60,447 nucleotides of DNA. Source: an uncultured Lachnoclostridium sp. (lineage in GTDB: Bacteria > Bacillota > Clostridia > Lachnospirales > Lachnospiraceae). The stretch lies in contig CAMMSL010000016.1 in assembly GCA_946499505.1 (NCBI GenBank), positions 1 through 60,447 on the forward strand. The letters run 5' to 3'. Position 1 is the first letter of the stretch, and every line of letters begins with the position of its first letter. The notes beneath the pieces are model-generated. The model worked only from the letters and a program-made list of their open reading frames with translations. It did no database searches and was not told where the DNA came from. Below, piece after piece: positions 1-8,892 of this stretch. A program made the translations under genes and the position numbers.

Positions 1-50
1 CGACCGAGTGAAAACGAGTGCGTTAGCAATACCTGTCTCCTGGCGGATAC
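1..50. repeat. Edge of a dispersed inverted-repeat element (copy A)
   Basis: The first ~50 bases match, in reverse complement, the left arm of the element at 40594-40735: CGACCGAG, then AGCAATACCT, then a CTCC..GGCGG..TAC block in the same order and spacing. The orientation corresponds to the right arm of that element, so the rest probably lies left of the window. It sits just past the 3' end of topB. Function unknown. Confidence 0.5.
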
Positions 51-80
51 TTTGCCAATACGAAAAATACGAATTTACAT

Positions 81-2294
81 CTATAGCCCCAGATTTTTAA
101 ATGCTTCGGCAAATGCATTATTGATTGGCTCATTCACCTCTTTTGCCTGCTTTCTCATATAAGCAGCTACATCCCGTTTATTTGCGCTTTTTCCTTCTTT
201 TTTCTTTCTCTCCTGAAAAGAGGAAAGCTTTTCTTTGTGGCCGCAGGAGCAGACGAATCTCTGAGCGTCGCCTTTTCCGACAAGTTCCATCTTTTTATGG
301 CAGACAGGACAGCGGGCGTTGGTGCGTCTGGAGATTGTCTCGCGATATCCGCATTCTCTGTCCTGACACACGAGCATCTTCCCATGTTTTCCGTTTACTT
401 CAAGCATCAGTTTGCCGCACTGCGGGCATTTGTGACGGGTCAGATTGTCATGACGGAATGTGCCGTCTGCATTTTTGATCTGGCTGATCAGTGATTTTGT
501 GTAATTCTCGATCTCTGCCATGAATTTACTCTGCGATTCTTTTCCCTGTGCAATAGATTTGAGTCTGAGTTCCCACTGCGCGGTGAGTTCAGGACTTTTG
601 AGGTCCGGAGGCACAAGGGATAAGAGTTGTTTCCCCTTGGACGTAATATGGATCTCTGCGCCTTTCTTTTCCAGGAGGAAACTGCCGAAGAGCTTCTCGA
701 TGATATCGGCGCGGGTCGCGACAGTCCCGAGGCCGCCGGTCTCGCCAAGGGCGCGTGCCAGAGTCTGGTCTTTATGCTGCATATACCGTGCAGGATTCTC
801 CATCGCCGCGATCAGTGTGCCTTCTGTAAAATAAGCCGGCGGTTTTGTCTTCCCTTCCGTGATCGACAGAGAGGTGACGGGAAGTTCGGTGCCCTCGCTG
901 ACATCAGGCCATGTGGTGTCTGTCAGTGAAGAACTGCCTGTGCTGCCGCTGTTGTCCGCGGTATCTTCATCTTCAAGATCCTCCCAGTCTGCGTCATAGA
1001 TCTCACGCCACCCGGTTTTCAGGATACGGCTGCCTTTTGCCCGGAAAGTTTCTTTCCCGATCATTCCGGTCAGGGAAATCTCTTCATACTCACAGGCAGG
1101 AGACAGAACAGCTAGGAACCGGCGGACAACGAGATCATATATTTTGCGTTCCTCATTTGACATATGTTCGAGCTGGACGAACTGCTCGGTTGGGATGATC
1201 GCGTGATGGTCTGATACTTTCGCATTGTTTACAAAGGATTTGTCAGCTTTGATCTCATGCATGGAGAGCCGTGATGCCGCCTTGCGGTAAGGACCGACAG
1301 CACAGGCTTTCAGGCGTTCCTTCAAGGTCCCGGTCATATCGGTGGTGAGATAGCGTGAATCGGTCCGAGGGTAGGTGAGCACCTTGTGGTTTTCGTAAAG
1401 GCGCTGCATGATATTTAATGTCTGTTTTGCCGAATATCCGTATCGCTGGTTCGCTTCTCTCTGCAGTGCAGTCAGATCATAGAGAGCAGGAGAAAAGGTC
1501 TTCTTTGTCTTCTTCCTTACCTCTGTGATCCTGATCTTTTGTGCCGCGTTTTTGTAAATTGATTCGATTCTGGATTTATCAAACGTGCGGCCGGAGTTAT
1601 TCTTTGCATCTGTCCAAATGAATGAAATCCCTTTTGCGACTGCTCTGAGTCCATAATATGGCTTCGGAATAAAGCTTTTGATTTCTTCTTCCCGAGAAGC
1701 GATCATTGCCAGTGTGGGCGTCTGCACCCTTCCGCAGGATAGCTGGGCATTGTATTTACATGTGAGCGCACGGGTGGCGTTGATTCCGACTTCCCAGTCA
1801 GCCTCCGCACGGGCTACTGCGGCGTGATACAGATTTTCATAATCTTTGCCCGGACGCAAATGTGAAAATCCCTCCCGGATCGCCTTGTCAGTTACCGAGG
1901 AGATCCAGAGACGCTTCAGTGGTTTTTTATTTCCGGCTTTCTCCAGAATCCAGCGGGCGACAAGTTCGCCTTCACGTCCGGCATCGGTTGCGATGATGAT
2001 ATCTGAAATATCTTTCCGGAAGATCTGTTCCTTGACGGCGTGGTACTGTTTTGAAGTCTGCCTGATCACGACCAGTTTCCAGCGGTCGGGAAGCATGGGG
2101 AGAGTGTCCAGCCTCCACGTCTTATACTGTTCTCCGTACTCTTCCGGGTCAGCCAGTGTGACGAGGTGTCCCAGAGCCCACGTGACGACGTAATCTTTTC
2201 CTTCCATATAGGAATTATTCTTTTTGCCGCATCCGAGCACCCGGGCAATATCGCGCGCGACAGATGGCTTTTCTGCAATAACAAGATGTTTCAT
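81..2294 (-). CDS. topB: DNA topoisomerase III (type IA)
   Basis: This 737-residue type IA topoisomerase passes one DNA strand through a transient single-strand break to decatenate and relax DNA. The Toprim domain opens the protein (VIAEKPSVA, with the acidic ATDAGREGE motif near residue 105). The active-site tyrosine lies in the TYPRTDSRYL motif near residue 310. The C-terminus carries two Cys4-type zinc ribbons (CPQCGK...CQDRECGY and CPVCHKK...CSCGH, about residues 625-685) and a basic tail. The length fits the family. It follows the YitT gene in the same direction with a 30-bp gap; GGAG lies 10 bases before the ATG. A plasmid or ICE origin is possible for topB homologues, but nothing mobile is visible here. 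Confidence 0.95.
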   Translation of the reverse strand: MKHLVIAEKPSVARDIARVLGCGKKNNSYMEGKDYVVTWALGHLVTLADPEEYGEQYKTWRLDTLPMLPDRWKLVVIRQTSKQYHAVKEQIFRKDISDIIIATDAGREGELVARWILEKAGNKKPLKRLWISSVTDKAIREGFSHLRPGKDYENLYHAAVARAEADWEVGINATRALTCKYNAQLSCGRVQTPTLAMIASREEEIKSFIPKPYYGLRAVAKGISFIWTDAKNNSGRTFDKSRIESIYKNAAQKIRITEVRKKTKKTFSPALYDLTALQREANQRYGYSAKQTLNIMQRLYENHKVLTYPRTDSRYLTTDMTGTLKERLKACAVGPYRKAASRLSMHEIKADKSFVNNAKVSDHHAIIPTEQFVQLEHMSNEERKIYDLVVRRFLAVLSPACEYEEISLTGMIGKETFRAKGSRILKTGWREIYDADWEDLEDEDTADNSGSTGSSSLTDTTWPDVSEGTELPVTSLSITEGKTKPPAYFTEGTLIAAMENPARYMQHKDQTLARALGETGGLGTVATRADIIEKLFGSFLLEKKGAEIHITSKGKQLLSLVPPDLKSPELTAQWELRLKSIAQGKESQSKFMAEIENYTKSLISQIKNADGTFRHDNLTRHKCPQCGKLMLEVNGKHGKMLVCQDRECGYRETISRRTNARCPVCHKKMELVGKGDAQRFVCSCGHKEKLSSFQERKKKEGKSANKRDVAAYMRKQAKEVNEPINNAFAEAFKNLGL

Positions 2295-2324
2295 GTAAAA
2301 TTCTCCGTTTCTATTTGTTTGATA

Positions 2325-3167
2325 TTATACACTGTGGAAACCTTTTCCTATGATTTCACTCGTGTTCGAGATCAGGATAAAAGCTTCCGGATCATTCTGC
2401 CGGATATAATTTCTGAGCCGGACAGCCTGCACCCGGTTGAGTGCCGTGAAAATGATATATTTGTCCTTGCCGGAGTACGCTCCCTTGGCATGGCACACGC
2501 TGGCGCTTCTGTTCAGGGTGTGTACGATAAAGTCGCAGATCGGTTCCGGATGATCACATACTACATTAAAGTATTTTGACAGATTAAAACTCTCGATAAA
2601 GGTGTCGATCATAAAGGAACGAATCGCAAGGCCCAGAACCGAATAAAGTCCTGTTTCAACATCAAAGATGAAGAAACCTGCCGCAGTGATCACTGCATCG
2701 GATATCACGAGAGCACGCCCGATGTCGAAACTGGAATATTTCTTCAGGATCATGGCTATGATATCCGTACCGCCGCTGGAAGCGCCGATATTAAACAGGA
2801 TCGCGGATCCGAGGGCAGGAAGCGCGATGGCAAAACATAATTCCAGCATGGGCTGCTCCGTGAGAGGGCCGCTCATGGGCCAGATCCTTTCCATAGCGGA
2901 AAGCGCCACAGAGAGCAAGATGCTGCAGTATGCGGTTTTGGCAGCAAATTTTTTGCCGAGGACGATAAGTCCGATCAGAAGCAGGATCATACTCATGACA
3001 AGGTTAAAGTCGCTGGCTGAGATAAGTCCTGTTTTTGCAGCCAGAACCGCAAGACCTGTGATTCCGCCGAACGTAAAGTTGTTTGTGAATTTGAAGAAGT
3101 AAGTTCCGAATGCAATGAGAAGTGTGCTGAATGTCAGCAGAAAAAAATATTTCATTTTGTCTTTCAT
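2325..3167 (-). CDS. YitT family membrane protein (DUF2179)
   Basis: A 280-residue integral membrane protein with about five or six hydrophobic segments in the first 190 residues (starting FFLLTFSTLLIAFGTYFF) and a soluble C-terminal DUF2179 domain (about 205-280, YIIFTALNRVQAVRLRNYI). The YitT/YpjC family is widespread in Firmicutes. Its substrate is not established, so transport is only a guess. The start is preceded by GGAGGGGG. A minus-strand promoter lies at 3227-3255, and topB probably shares the transcript. Confidence 0.9.
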   Translation of the reverse strand: MKDKMKYFFLLTFSTLLIAFGTYFFKFTNNFTFGGITGLAVLAAKTGLISASDFNLVMSMILLLIGLIVLGKKFAAKTAYCSILLSVALSAMERIWPMSGPLTEQPMLELCFAIALPALGSAILFNIGASSGGTDIIAMILKKYSSFDIGRALVISDAVITAAGFFIFDVETGLYSVLGLAIRSFMIDTFIESFNLSKYFNVVCDHPEPICDFIVHTLNRSASVCHAKGAYSGKDKYIIFTALNRVQAVRLRNYIRQNDPEAFILISNTSEIIGKGFHSV

Positions 3168-3226
3168 TAGTTTATTCCCCCTCCTTTGATGCGGTACGGT
3201 CTGAGATTTTTTATGCCTCTATCCGA

Positions 3227-3255
3227 ATTGTAATCTCTGGAAAATGAAAAGTCAA
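3227..3255 (-). promoter_or_regulatory. Sigma-A-type promoter for YitT-topB
   Basis: On the minus strand TTGACT (3255-3250) and TACAAT (3232-3227) are separated by 17 bases and point at the YitT gene, 60 bases away. Confidence 0.7.
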
Positions 3256-3314
3256 CGCATTAAGAAGGTACGGCGGGGGATAATAAATCCTCAGAAAAGG
3301 ACGGGAAAAGGAGC

Positions 3315-4508
3315 GTGATAAAGTTGGAGCAGCTGGATGCAGAACTGCCGATCAGGGATATATTTGCAAGAGAGATTTTTGACTGTGACGGGAACCTGAC
3401 CGTGGAGACAGAAGTGCTGGCGGGAGAGAAAATCGTAGGCAGGGTATCGGTTCCGTCAGGAGCAGGAATAAATACGGTCGGAAATGCGGATGAAAGCAGA
3501 GAAACAGCGGGACAGACAGAAAAAGCCGTTGAGATCATAAATACACATATTGCACAGGAGCTTATCGGACGGAATGTGTTTGATCAGAAAGAGATTGACA
3601 AAGCACTGATACGGCTGGACGGAACGGAAGACAAGAGCGCACTGGGGAACCGGGCGGTCTTCGGTGTGTCCGCCGCTGTCGCAAAAGCCGCTGCGGCAGC
3701 GCTTAAGCTGCCTTTATATCGTTATCTGGGCGGAGTGCAGGCAAAGAGTATGCCGGTGCCGGAGATGAATGTGTCGGCCGGAGTATTTCTTATTCCGGCA
3801 GACGGGCTCCCGCTTCGCTCGCAGGTTAAAATGTGTATAGAAATCAGCCGGTTGGCCGGAACGGTATCTTCCGATATCCGGGAAATGCTGAACAAATTGG
3901 TAAGAGCTGCTGAACGGGCCGGATTTCAGACGGGAAAAGACGTGTCTTTCGGGCTGAATGCATCAGCTTTTCAATGGTATGACCGTGAACGGAACTGTTA
4001 CAGATTTCCGTATGAGGGCGGAACGAAAGAGAGGGATGTGTGCAGGACGTCGAAGGAAGTGACAGCCTGCTATGAAGAGCTGACAGAGGAATTTCCTATA
4101 TCGTCCATTGAAGATCCGCTGGACTGCGAAGACTGGAACGGCTGGGTGCAGATAACGGAAACCCTTGGAAACAGGATACAGCTTGCAGGAAATGCACTGT
4201 TCCGCTCAGATCCCGGACGTCTTGAAAAGGGAATAAAGGCAGGGGCGGCAAATGCTGTAGTAGTAAGAGCAGGACTGGGAGGAACGCTGACCGAACTGGC
4301 CGATCTGACTAAAAAAGCGCAGGAAGCCGGCTGCAGTGTAACTATCGGACACAATACCGGGGAGACAGCCGACAGCCTGAACGCCGATCTTGCAGTTGCC
4401 TTTCGCGCCGCACGGCTCCGGGGAGGTTATCCCTGTCATATGGAGTATATGGAGAAATATAACCGGCTTCTCCGGATTGAGGAAAAGATAAGATGCAGGG
4501 ATATTTGA
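3315..4508 (+). CDS. Degenerate enolase paralogue (probable pseudoenzyme)
   Basis: The 397-residue product has the enolase fold along its whole length: an N-terminal domain (AREIFDCDGNLTVE), LPLYRYLGG near 130-140, SIEDP at 264-268, a GHNTGE motif at 345-350 and the closing KYNRLLRIEE. It is about 30 residues shorter than normal enolase. Key residues are changed (yeast numbering in brackets): the catalytic loop after PSGA lacks STGEHEA, the NGGSHA and DEGGFAP motifs are gone, two of three Mg ligands are Asn (N215 for D246, N293 for D320), and the active-site lysines are Arg (R318 for K345, R369 for K396). H346 and E266 remain. Enolase activity is therefore unlikely; a binding or regulatory role is inference. 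GTG at 3315 is very close to the AAAAGGAG box; TTG at 3324 is better spaced. Confidence 0.85.
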   Translation: MIKLEQLDAELPIRDIFAREIFDCDGNLTVETEVLAGEKIVGRVSVPSGAGINTVGNADESRETAGQTEKAVEIINTHIAQELIGRNVFDQKEIDKALIRLDGTEDKSALGNRAVFGVSAAVAKAAAAALKLPLYRYLGGVQAKSMPVPEMNVSAGVFLIPADGLPLRSQVKMCIEISRLAGTVSSDIREMLNKLVRAAERAGFQTGKDVSFGLNASAFQWYDRERNCYRFPYEGGTKERDVCRTSKEVTACYEELTEEFPISSIEDPLDCEDWNGWVQITETLGNRIQLAGNALFRSDPGRLEKGIKAGAANAVVVRAGLGGTLTELADLTKKAQEAGCSVTIGHNTGETADSLNADLAVAFRAARLRGGYPCHMEYMEKYNRLLRIEEKIRCRDI

Positions 4509-4657
4509 GATATGAGAAACTTTCAAAACGGGCGTTGCGCTGTATGTATACAGCTGGCATCCTCGGCAAATACGACTCATACAATACCATATTTCAGCGG
4601 AGACAAGGATGAGTTTATAAAAAGAAAAATGCTTCACTTTTAAACTCCTTCGGTTAG
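4509..4657. other. Gene-free stretch after the enolase paralogue
   Basis: No credible coding frame is seen. It holds a short palindrome (GCTGTATGTATACAGC, 4539-4554) without a following T-tract, so it is not a convincing terminator. The next promoter begins at 4658. Confidence 0.5.
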
Positions 4658-4666
4658 TGTTATACT
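4658..4666 (+). promoter_or_regulatory. Extended -10 promoter of the M16C peptidase
   Basis: TGTTATACT fits the TGnTATAAT extended -10 consensus; the -35 region is poor. Transcription would start near 4672, exactly at the first hairpin of the leader. Confidence 0.55.
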
Positions 4667-4670
4667 AATA

Positions 4671-4761
4671 GAGCGGTTCACAGTATGCTGACGCCTGACG
4701 GCGGCCGGCAGTGTGATCCGCTCTTTCAACACAGCAGAGAAGCGGATCTTAAATATCCGCT
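4671..4761 (+). promoter_or_regulatory. Structured 5' leader with alternative hairpins
   Basis: Segment A (4671-4682, GAGCGGTTCACA) pairs with segment B (4712-4723, TGTGATCCGCTC), closing a large hairpin. Segment C (4741-4747, AGCGGAT) pairs with D (4755-4761, ATCCGCT). B and C are also perfectly complementary over 8 bases (GATCCGCT 4715-4722 with AGCGGATC 4741-4748), so A:B plus C:D and B:C are mutually exclusive. There is no T-tract after C:D; it ends about 20 bases before the Shine-Dalgarno sequence, so translational control is more likely than termination. Known riboswitch classes were not recognised. Confidence 0.5.
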
Positions 4762-4793
4762 ATATAGGAAAATAATGGCAAGGAGATATGAGT

Positions 4794-7754
4794 ATGAGCA
4801 TATATGATCTGACAGCATATGAAGTGATACAGGACAAGGATTTATCCGATCTGAAGTCCCATGGTGTCCTTCTGAAACATAAGAAAAGCGGGGCGCGTGT
4901 GCTGCTGATGAAGAACGATGATGAGAATAAAGTATTCTCTATCGGCTTCCGCACACCGCCGTCTGACAGTACGGGAGTGCCGCACATTATGGAACATTCC
5001 GTACTTTGCGGTTCAAGGGAATTCCCGGTAAAGGATCCGTTTGTAGAACTTGTGAAAGGTTCCCTTAATACATTTTTAAATGCCATGACTTATCCGGATA
5101 AGACTGTATATCCGGTGGCGAGCTGTAATGACAAGGATTTCCAGAACCTGATGCACGTATATATGGATGCGGTATTTTATCCGAATATATATCAGAGTGA
5201 CAAGACGTTCCGTCAGGAGGGCTGGAGCTATCATCTGGATGATCCGGACGGAGAACTGACGCTGTCAGGCGTTGTATACAACGAGATGAAAGGAGCTTTT
5301 TCTTCACCTGAAGGTGTGCTGGACCGTATGATCCTCAATTCCCTTTTCCCGGATACATCCTATGCAAATGAATCCGGCGGAGACCCGGAGGTGATCCCGG
5401 AGCTTACCTATGAGCAGTTCCTTGATTTCCACCGGAAATATTATCATCCGTCCAACAGCTATATTTATCTTTACGGAGATATAGACATGGAAGAGAAGCT
5501 GAGATGGCTGGATGAAAAATATCTCTCGGCTTTCGATCAGATCGATGTGGACTCCGAGATCAGGTATCAGCAGCCATTCACAGAGATGAAAGAGGTTGTA
5601 CAGGAATATTCCATAGCAAGCGATGAAAATATTTCCGATAATACTTATCTTTCCTACAATAAGGTGATCGGAACATCTCTGGATGAAAAGCTGTATCTGG
5701 CATTCCAGATCCTAGACTACGCACTCCTGAGCGCTCCGGGCGCACCGCTCAAGAAAGCGCTTCTGGATGCAGGTATCGGAAAAGACATCATGGGCTCTTA
5801 CGACAACGGCGTGTACCAGCCGATCTTCTCCGTGATCGCGAAGAACGCCAATATGGAGCAGAAGAAAGAGTTTATCCGTGTGATCGAGGACACGCTGAAA
5901 AATATTGCCGCAAACGGCATTGACCGGAAGGCACTGCGCGCCGGGATCAATTACCATGAATTCCGTTTCCGTGAGGCTGACTTCGGAAACTATCCGAGAG
6001 GGCTTATGTACGGCCTGCAGCTTTATGACAGCTGGCTCTACGACGAGGAGAAGCCGTTCATCCACATGGAGGCAATCCCAACATTTGAGTTCCTGAAGAG
6101 TCAGGTGGAGACCGGATATTTTGAAAATCTGATACAGACTTACCTTCTTGATAACACACACGGTTCTATCGTGATCATCCGTCCGGAGCAGGGACGTACT
6201 GCAAGGATGGACCGCGAGCTTGCGGAAAAACTGCAGTCTTATAAAGACAGCCTGCCCCCGGAAGAGGTGCAGAAACTTGTGCAGGATACGAAGGAGCTTG
6301 AGGCATATCAGGAGGAAGAATCAGCCCTGGAAGATCTGGAGAAGATCCCGGTATTGAAGCGGGAGGATATTTCCAGAGAGATTGCACCAATCTATAATGA
6401 TGAAAAAGAGATCGGCGGTGTGAAGATGGTGCACCACAACGTGGAGACGAACGGCATCGGGTATGTAACATTGATGTTCGATCTCTCCGGTATCAAAGAA
6501 GAGAAACTTCCTTATGTGGGAATCCTTCAGAGTGTGCTTGGTATTATCGATACGACAAATTATGAATACGGCGAGCTGTTTAATGAGATCAATGTTCACA
6601 CCGGCGGTATCGGCACATCTCTGGAGCTTTATACAGATGTGACAAAAGTAAAAGAAAAAGAGTTCCGCGCTACATTTGAGATGAAAGGAAAAGCACTGTA
6701 CCCGAAGATGGATGTGCTGCTCTCCATGATGCGGGAAATCCTTATGGAGTCAAAACTGGACGACGAGAAGAGACTTAAAGAAATCCTTGCAATGCTGAAA
6801 TCCCGCCTGCAGATGTCCTTCCTCTCATCAGGACATACGACAGCGGCACTCCGGTCTCTGTCGTACACTTCACCGATCGCCAAGTTTAAAGACGATACGG
6901 ACGGGATCGGCTATTATGAAGTAGTCAAAGAGATTGAGGAAGACTTTGAGGGGCATAAGGAAGAACTGATCCGCAGCCTGAAAGCGATCGCGGCAAAAAT
7001 CTTCCGTGCAGACAATATGATGGTAAGCTATACGTCATCGGAAGAAGGACTCGAACCGATGGAAAAAGCATTTTCCGCAGTTGGCAGCAGGCTTCATGAT
7101 GCTGCGGATGCGGGAGCGGACGCAGATGCAGCAGGCACAGATGAGGTATCCGGGCCGTGCATCCTTCACTGCAGGAAGCGCAACGAGGGCTTCAAGACAT
7201 CCTCGAAAGTGCAGTATGTGGCAAGAACAGGAAACTTTATCGACGGCGGCGCTGAGTATACCGGAGCGCTTCAGATACTGAAAGTCATCTTAAGCTATGA
7301 TTATCTGTGGCAGAATATCCGCGTAAAAGGCGGAGCATACGGCTGTATGAGCAACTTTAACCGGATCGGGGAGGGATATCTTATCTCTTACAGGGATCCG
7401 AATCTGAAAAAGACAATGGAAATCTATGAGGGCGTTGTAGATTATCTGAAAAACTTTAATGTGAGCGATCGCGATATGAACAAATTCATTATCGGTACGA
7501 TCAGTAATATCGATCGCCCGATGAATCCGTCTGCAAAAGGCAGCCGTTCCATGAACCTGTATATGAACCGTGTCACGGCGGATATGATCCGCACGGAGCG
7601 CTCACAGATCCTTGACGCAGATCAGGCAGATATCCGGGAACTTGCGAAAGTGCTTGAGGCGATGCTGAAAGAGCATTCACTCTGCGTGATCGGAAGCGAA
7701 GAGAAGATCGAAGAGAACAAAGAAATGTTCATGGAAGTGAAGACATTAAGCTGA
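4794..7754 (+). CDS. M16C-family zinc metallopeptidase (presequence-protease-like)
   Basis: A 986-residue insulinase-superfamily peptidase, the size of the single-chain clam-shell enzymes (PreP/Falcilysin group) that degrade peptides inside the cell. The inverted zinc motif HIMEH is at residues 64-68 in a typical GVPHIMEHSVLCGS context, and the second M16 half follows with GGAYGC in the C-terminal part. There is no signal peptide. An ATG at 4788 lies only two bases from AAGGAG; the ATG at 4794 has normal spacing and is preferred. The gene follows a structured leader and is not obviously in an operon. Confidence 0.93.
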   Translation: MSIYDLTAYEVIQDKDLSDLKSHGVLLKHKKSGARVLLMKNDDENKVFSIGFRTPPSDSTGVPHIMEHSVLCGSREFPVKDPFVELVKGSLNTFLNAMTYPDKTVYPVASCNDKDFQNLMHVYMDAVFYPNIYQSDKTFRQEGWSYHLDDPDGELTLSGVVYNEMKGAFSSPEGVLDRMILNSLFPDTSYANESGGDPEVIPELTYEQFLDFHRKYYHPSNSYIYLYGDIDMEEKLRWLDEKYLSAFDQIDVDSEIRYQQPFTEMKEVVQEYSIASDENISDNTYLSYNKVIGTSLDEKLYLAFQILDYALLSAPGAPLKKALLDAGIGKDIMGSYDNGVYQPIFSVIAKNANMEQKKEFIRVIEDTLKNIAANGIDRKALRAGINYHEFRFREADFGNYPRGLMYGLQLYDSWLYDEEKPFIHMEAIPTFEFLKSQVETGYFENLIQTYLLDNTHGSIVIIRPEQGRTARMDRELAEKLQSYKDSLPPEEVQKLVQDTKELEAYQEEESALEDLEKIPVLKREDISREIAPIYNDEKEIGGVKMVHHNVETNGIGYVTLMFDLSGIKEEKLPYVGILQSVLGIIDTTNYEYGELFNEINVHTGGIGTSLELYTDVTKVKEKEFRATFEMKGKALYPKMDVLLSMMREILMESKLDDEKRLKEILAMLKSRLQMSFLSSGHTTAALRSLSYTSPIAKFKDDTDGIGYYEVVKEIEEDFEGHKEELIRSLKAIAAKIFRADNMMVSYTSSEEGLEPMEKAFSAVGSRLHDAADAGADADAAGTDEVSGPCILHCRKRNEGFKTSSKVQYVARTGNFIDGGAEYTGALQILKVILSYDYLWQNIRVKGGAYGCMSNFNRIGEGYLISYRDPNLKKTMEIYEGVVDYLKNFNVSDRDMNKFIIGTISNIDRPMNPSAKGSRSMNLYMNRVTADMIRTERSQILDADQADIRELAKVLEAMLKEHSLCVIGSEEKIEENKEMFMEVKTLS

Positions 7755-7774
7755 AATGTGAAAAAAGTGTGAAC

Positions 7775-7809
7775 GGGGACGTAGTAAAACCCAGCTTTAC
7801 TACGTCCCC
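7775..7809. repeat. REP-like palindrome 1
   Basis: A 35-nt perfect hairpin: GGGGACGTAGTAAA (7775-7788), a 7-nt loop, and its exact complement (7796-7809). Near-identical palindromes flank the RAYT gene at 14106 and 15026. It lies between the M16C stop and the era ribosome binding site, and could fold in the era leader. Confidence 0.85.
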
Positions 7810-7826
7810 AATGAAGAGGAGTATGT

Positions 7827-8723
7827 ATGAAAGATAACTTTAAATCCGGTTTTGTCACTCTGATCGGCAGACCGAACGTAGGAAAGTCTACCCTGATGAA
7901 CCATCTGATCGGACAGAAGATCGCGATCACATCGAACAAACCGCAGACAACGCGGAACCGTATCCAGACCGTTCTTACAACTGAGGACGGACAGATCGTG
8001 TTTGTTGATACGCCGGGGATCCACAAGGCGAAGAACAAGCTTGGCGAATATATGGTAAATATAGCCGAGCGCTCTTTGAATGAAGTGGATGTGGTGCTCT
8101 GGCTTGTGGAGCCGACCACATTTATCGGAGCCGGAGAACGGCACATCATCGATCAGCTTAAGAGAGTAAAGACGCCGGTCATCCTTGTGATCAACAAGAT
8201 TGATATGGTGAAGAAAGAGGATCTGCTTCCGGCTATTGATACATACCGGAAGGAATATGACTTCGCGGATATCGTGCCGGTGTCGGCAAGGAGCGGAGAC
8301 AATACGGATGAGCTTGTTAAAGTGATTCTGAAATACCTTCCTTACGGTCCTCAGTTCTATGATGAGGACACGATTACAGATCAGCCTGAGCGCCAGATTG
8401 TGGCGGAGCTGATCCGCGAGAAAGCGCTTCACTGCCTGAATGAAGAAATCCCTCATGGTATTGCGGTTGCGATCGACCACATGAAAATGGAGCGGAAGGT
8501 GATGCACATCGATGCGACGATCATCTGCGAGAGAGATTCCCACAAAGGGATCATTATCGGAAAGCAGGGCAGTATGCTCAAGAAGATCGGAAGCACGGCG
8601 CGCTATGAGATCGAGCGGATGCTGGACTGTAAGGTGAATCTGAAGCTGTGGGTAAAGGTGCAGAAGAACTGGCGGGACAGCGATTATATGATGAAGAACT
8701 TCGGATATCGGGAAGATGAGTAA
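7827..8723 (+). CDS. era: GTPase Era, 16S rRNA maturation factor
   Basis: Era binds the 3' end of 16S rRNA and couples GTP hydrolysis to 30S assembly. The 298-residue product has G1 GRPNVGKS (about 13-20), DTPGIH (G3), NKID (G4) and SAR (G5), then a C-terminal KH RNA-binding domain with GIIIGKQGSMLKKIG near 240. Length is typical. AGGAG precedes the ATG. In Firmicutes era is usually next to recO and glyS; here about 3 kb of other genes separate them. A terminator follows at 8761. Confidence 0.98.
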   Translation: MKDNFKSGFVTLIGRPNVGKSTLMNHLIGQKIAITSNKPQTTRNRIQTVLTTEDGQIVFVDTPGIHKAKNKLGEYMVNIAERSLNEVDVVLWLVEPTTFIGAGERHIIDQLKRVKTPVILVINKIDMVKKEDLLPAIDTYRKEYDFADIVPVSARSGDNTDELVKVILKYLPYGPQFYDEDTITDQPERQIVAELIREKALHCLNEEIPHGIAVAIDHMKMERKVMHIDATIICERDSHKGIIIGKQGSMLKKIGSTARYEIERMLDCKVNLKLWVKVQKNWRDSDYMMKNFGYREDE

Positions 8724-8760
8724 TCCCGGATAATAGTTATAGCAGGAAAGCGAGAAATAT

Positions 8761-8806
8761 ATCCCCGGAAATGCCTGACAGACGGGCGTCTCCGGGGATG
8801 TTTGTT
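8761..8806 (+). terminator. Rho-independent terminator after era
   Basis: ATCCCCGGA (8761-8769) pairs with TCCGGGGAT (8791-8799), followed by GTTTGTT. Confidence 0.75.
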
Positions 8807-8822
8807 AATCAGTACTTATAAG

Positions 8823-8872
8823 TTGATGTTTTTCGAAAATTGTGTTATAGTATTTTCCGACATATGACGGAA
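8823..8872 (+). promoter_or_regulatory. Promoter with overlapping palindrome (DUF134 gene)
   Basis: TTGATG (8823-8828), 17 bases, TATAGT (8846-8851) with an extended TG. The interrupted palindrome TTCCG-N8-CGGAA (8855-8872) covers the expected transcription start, where a repressor would block. Because the gene encodes a helix-turn-helix protein, autoregulation is possible (inference). Confidence 0.6.
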
Positions 8873-8892
8873 ATGAAAGCGAGGGTGTCTGT

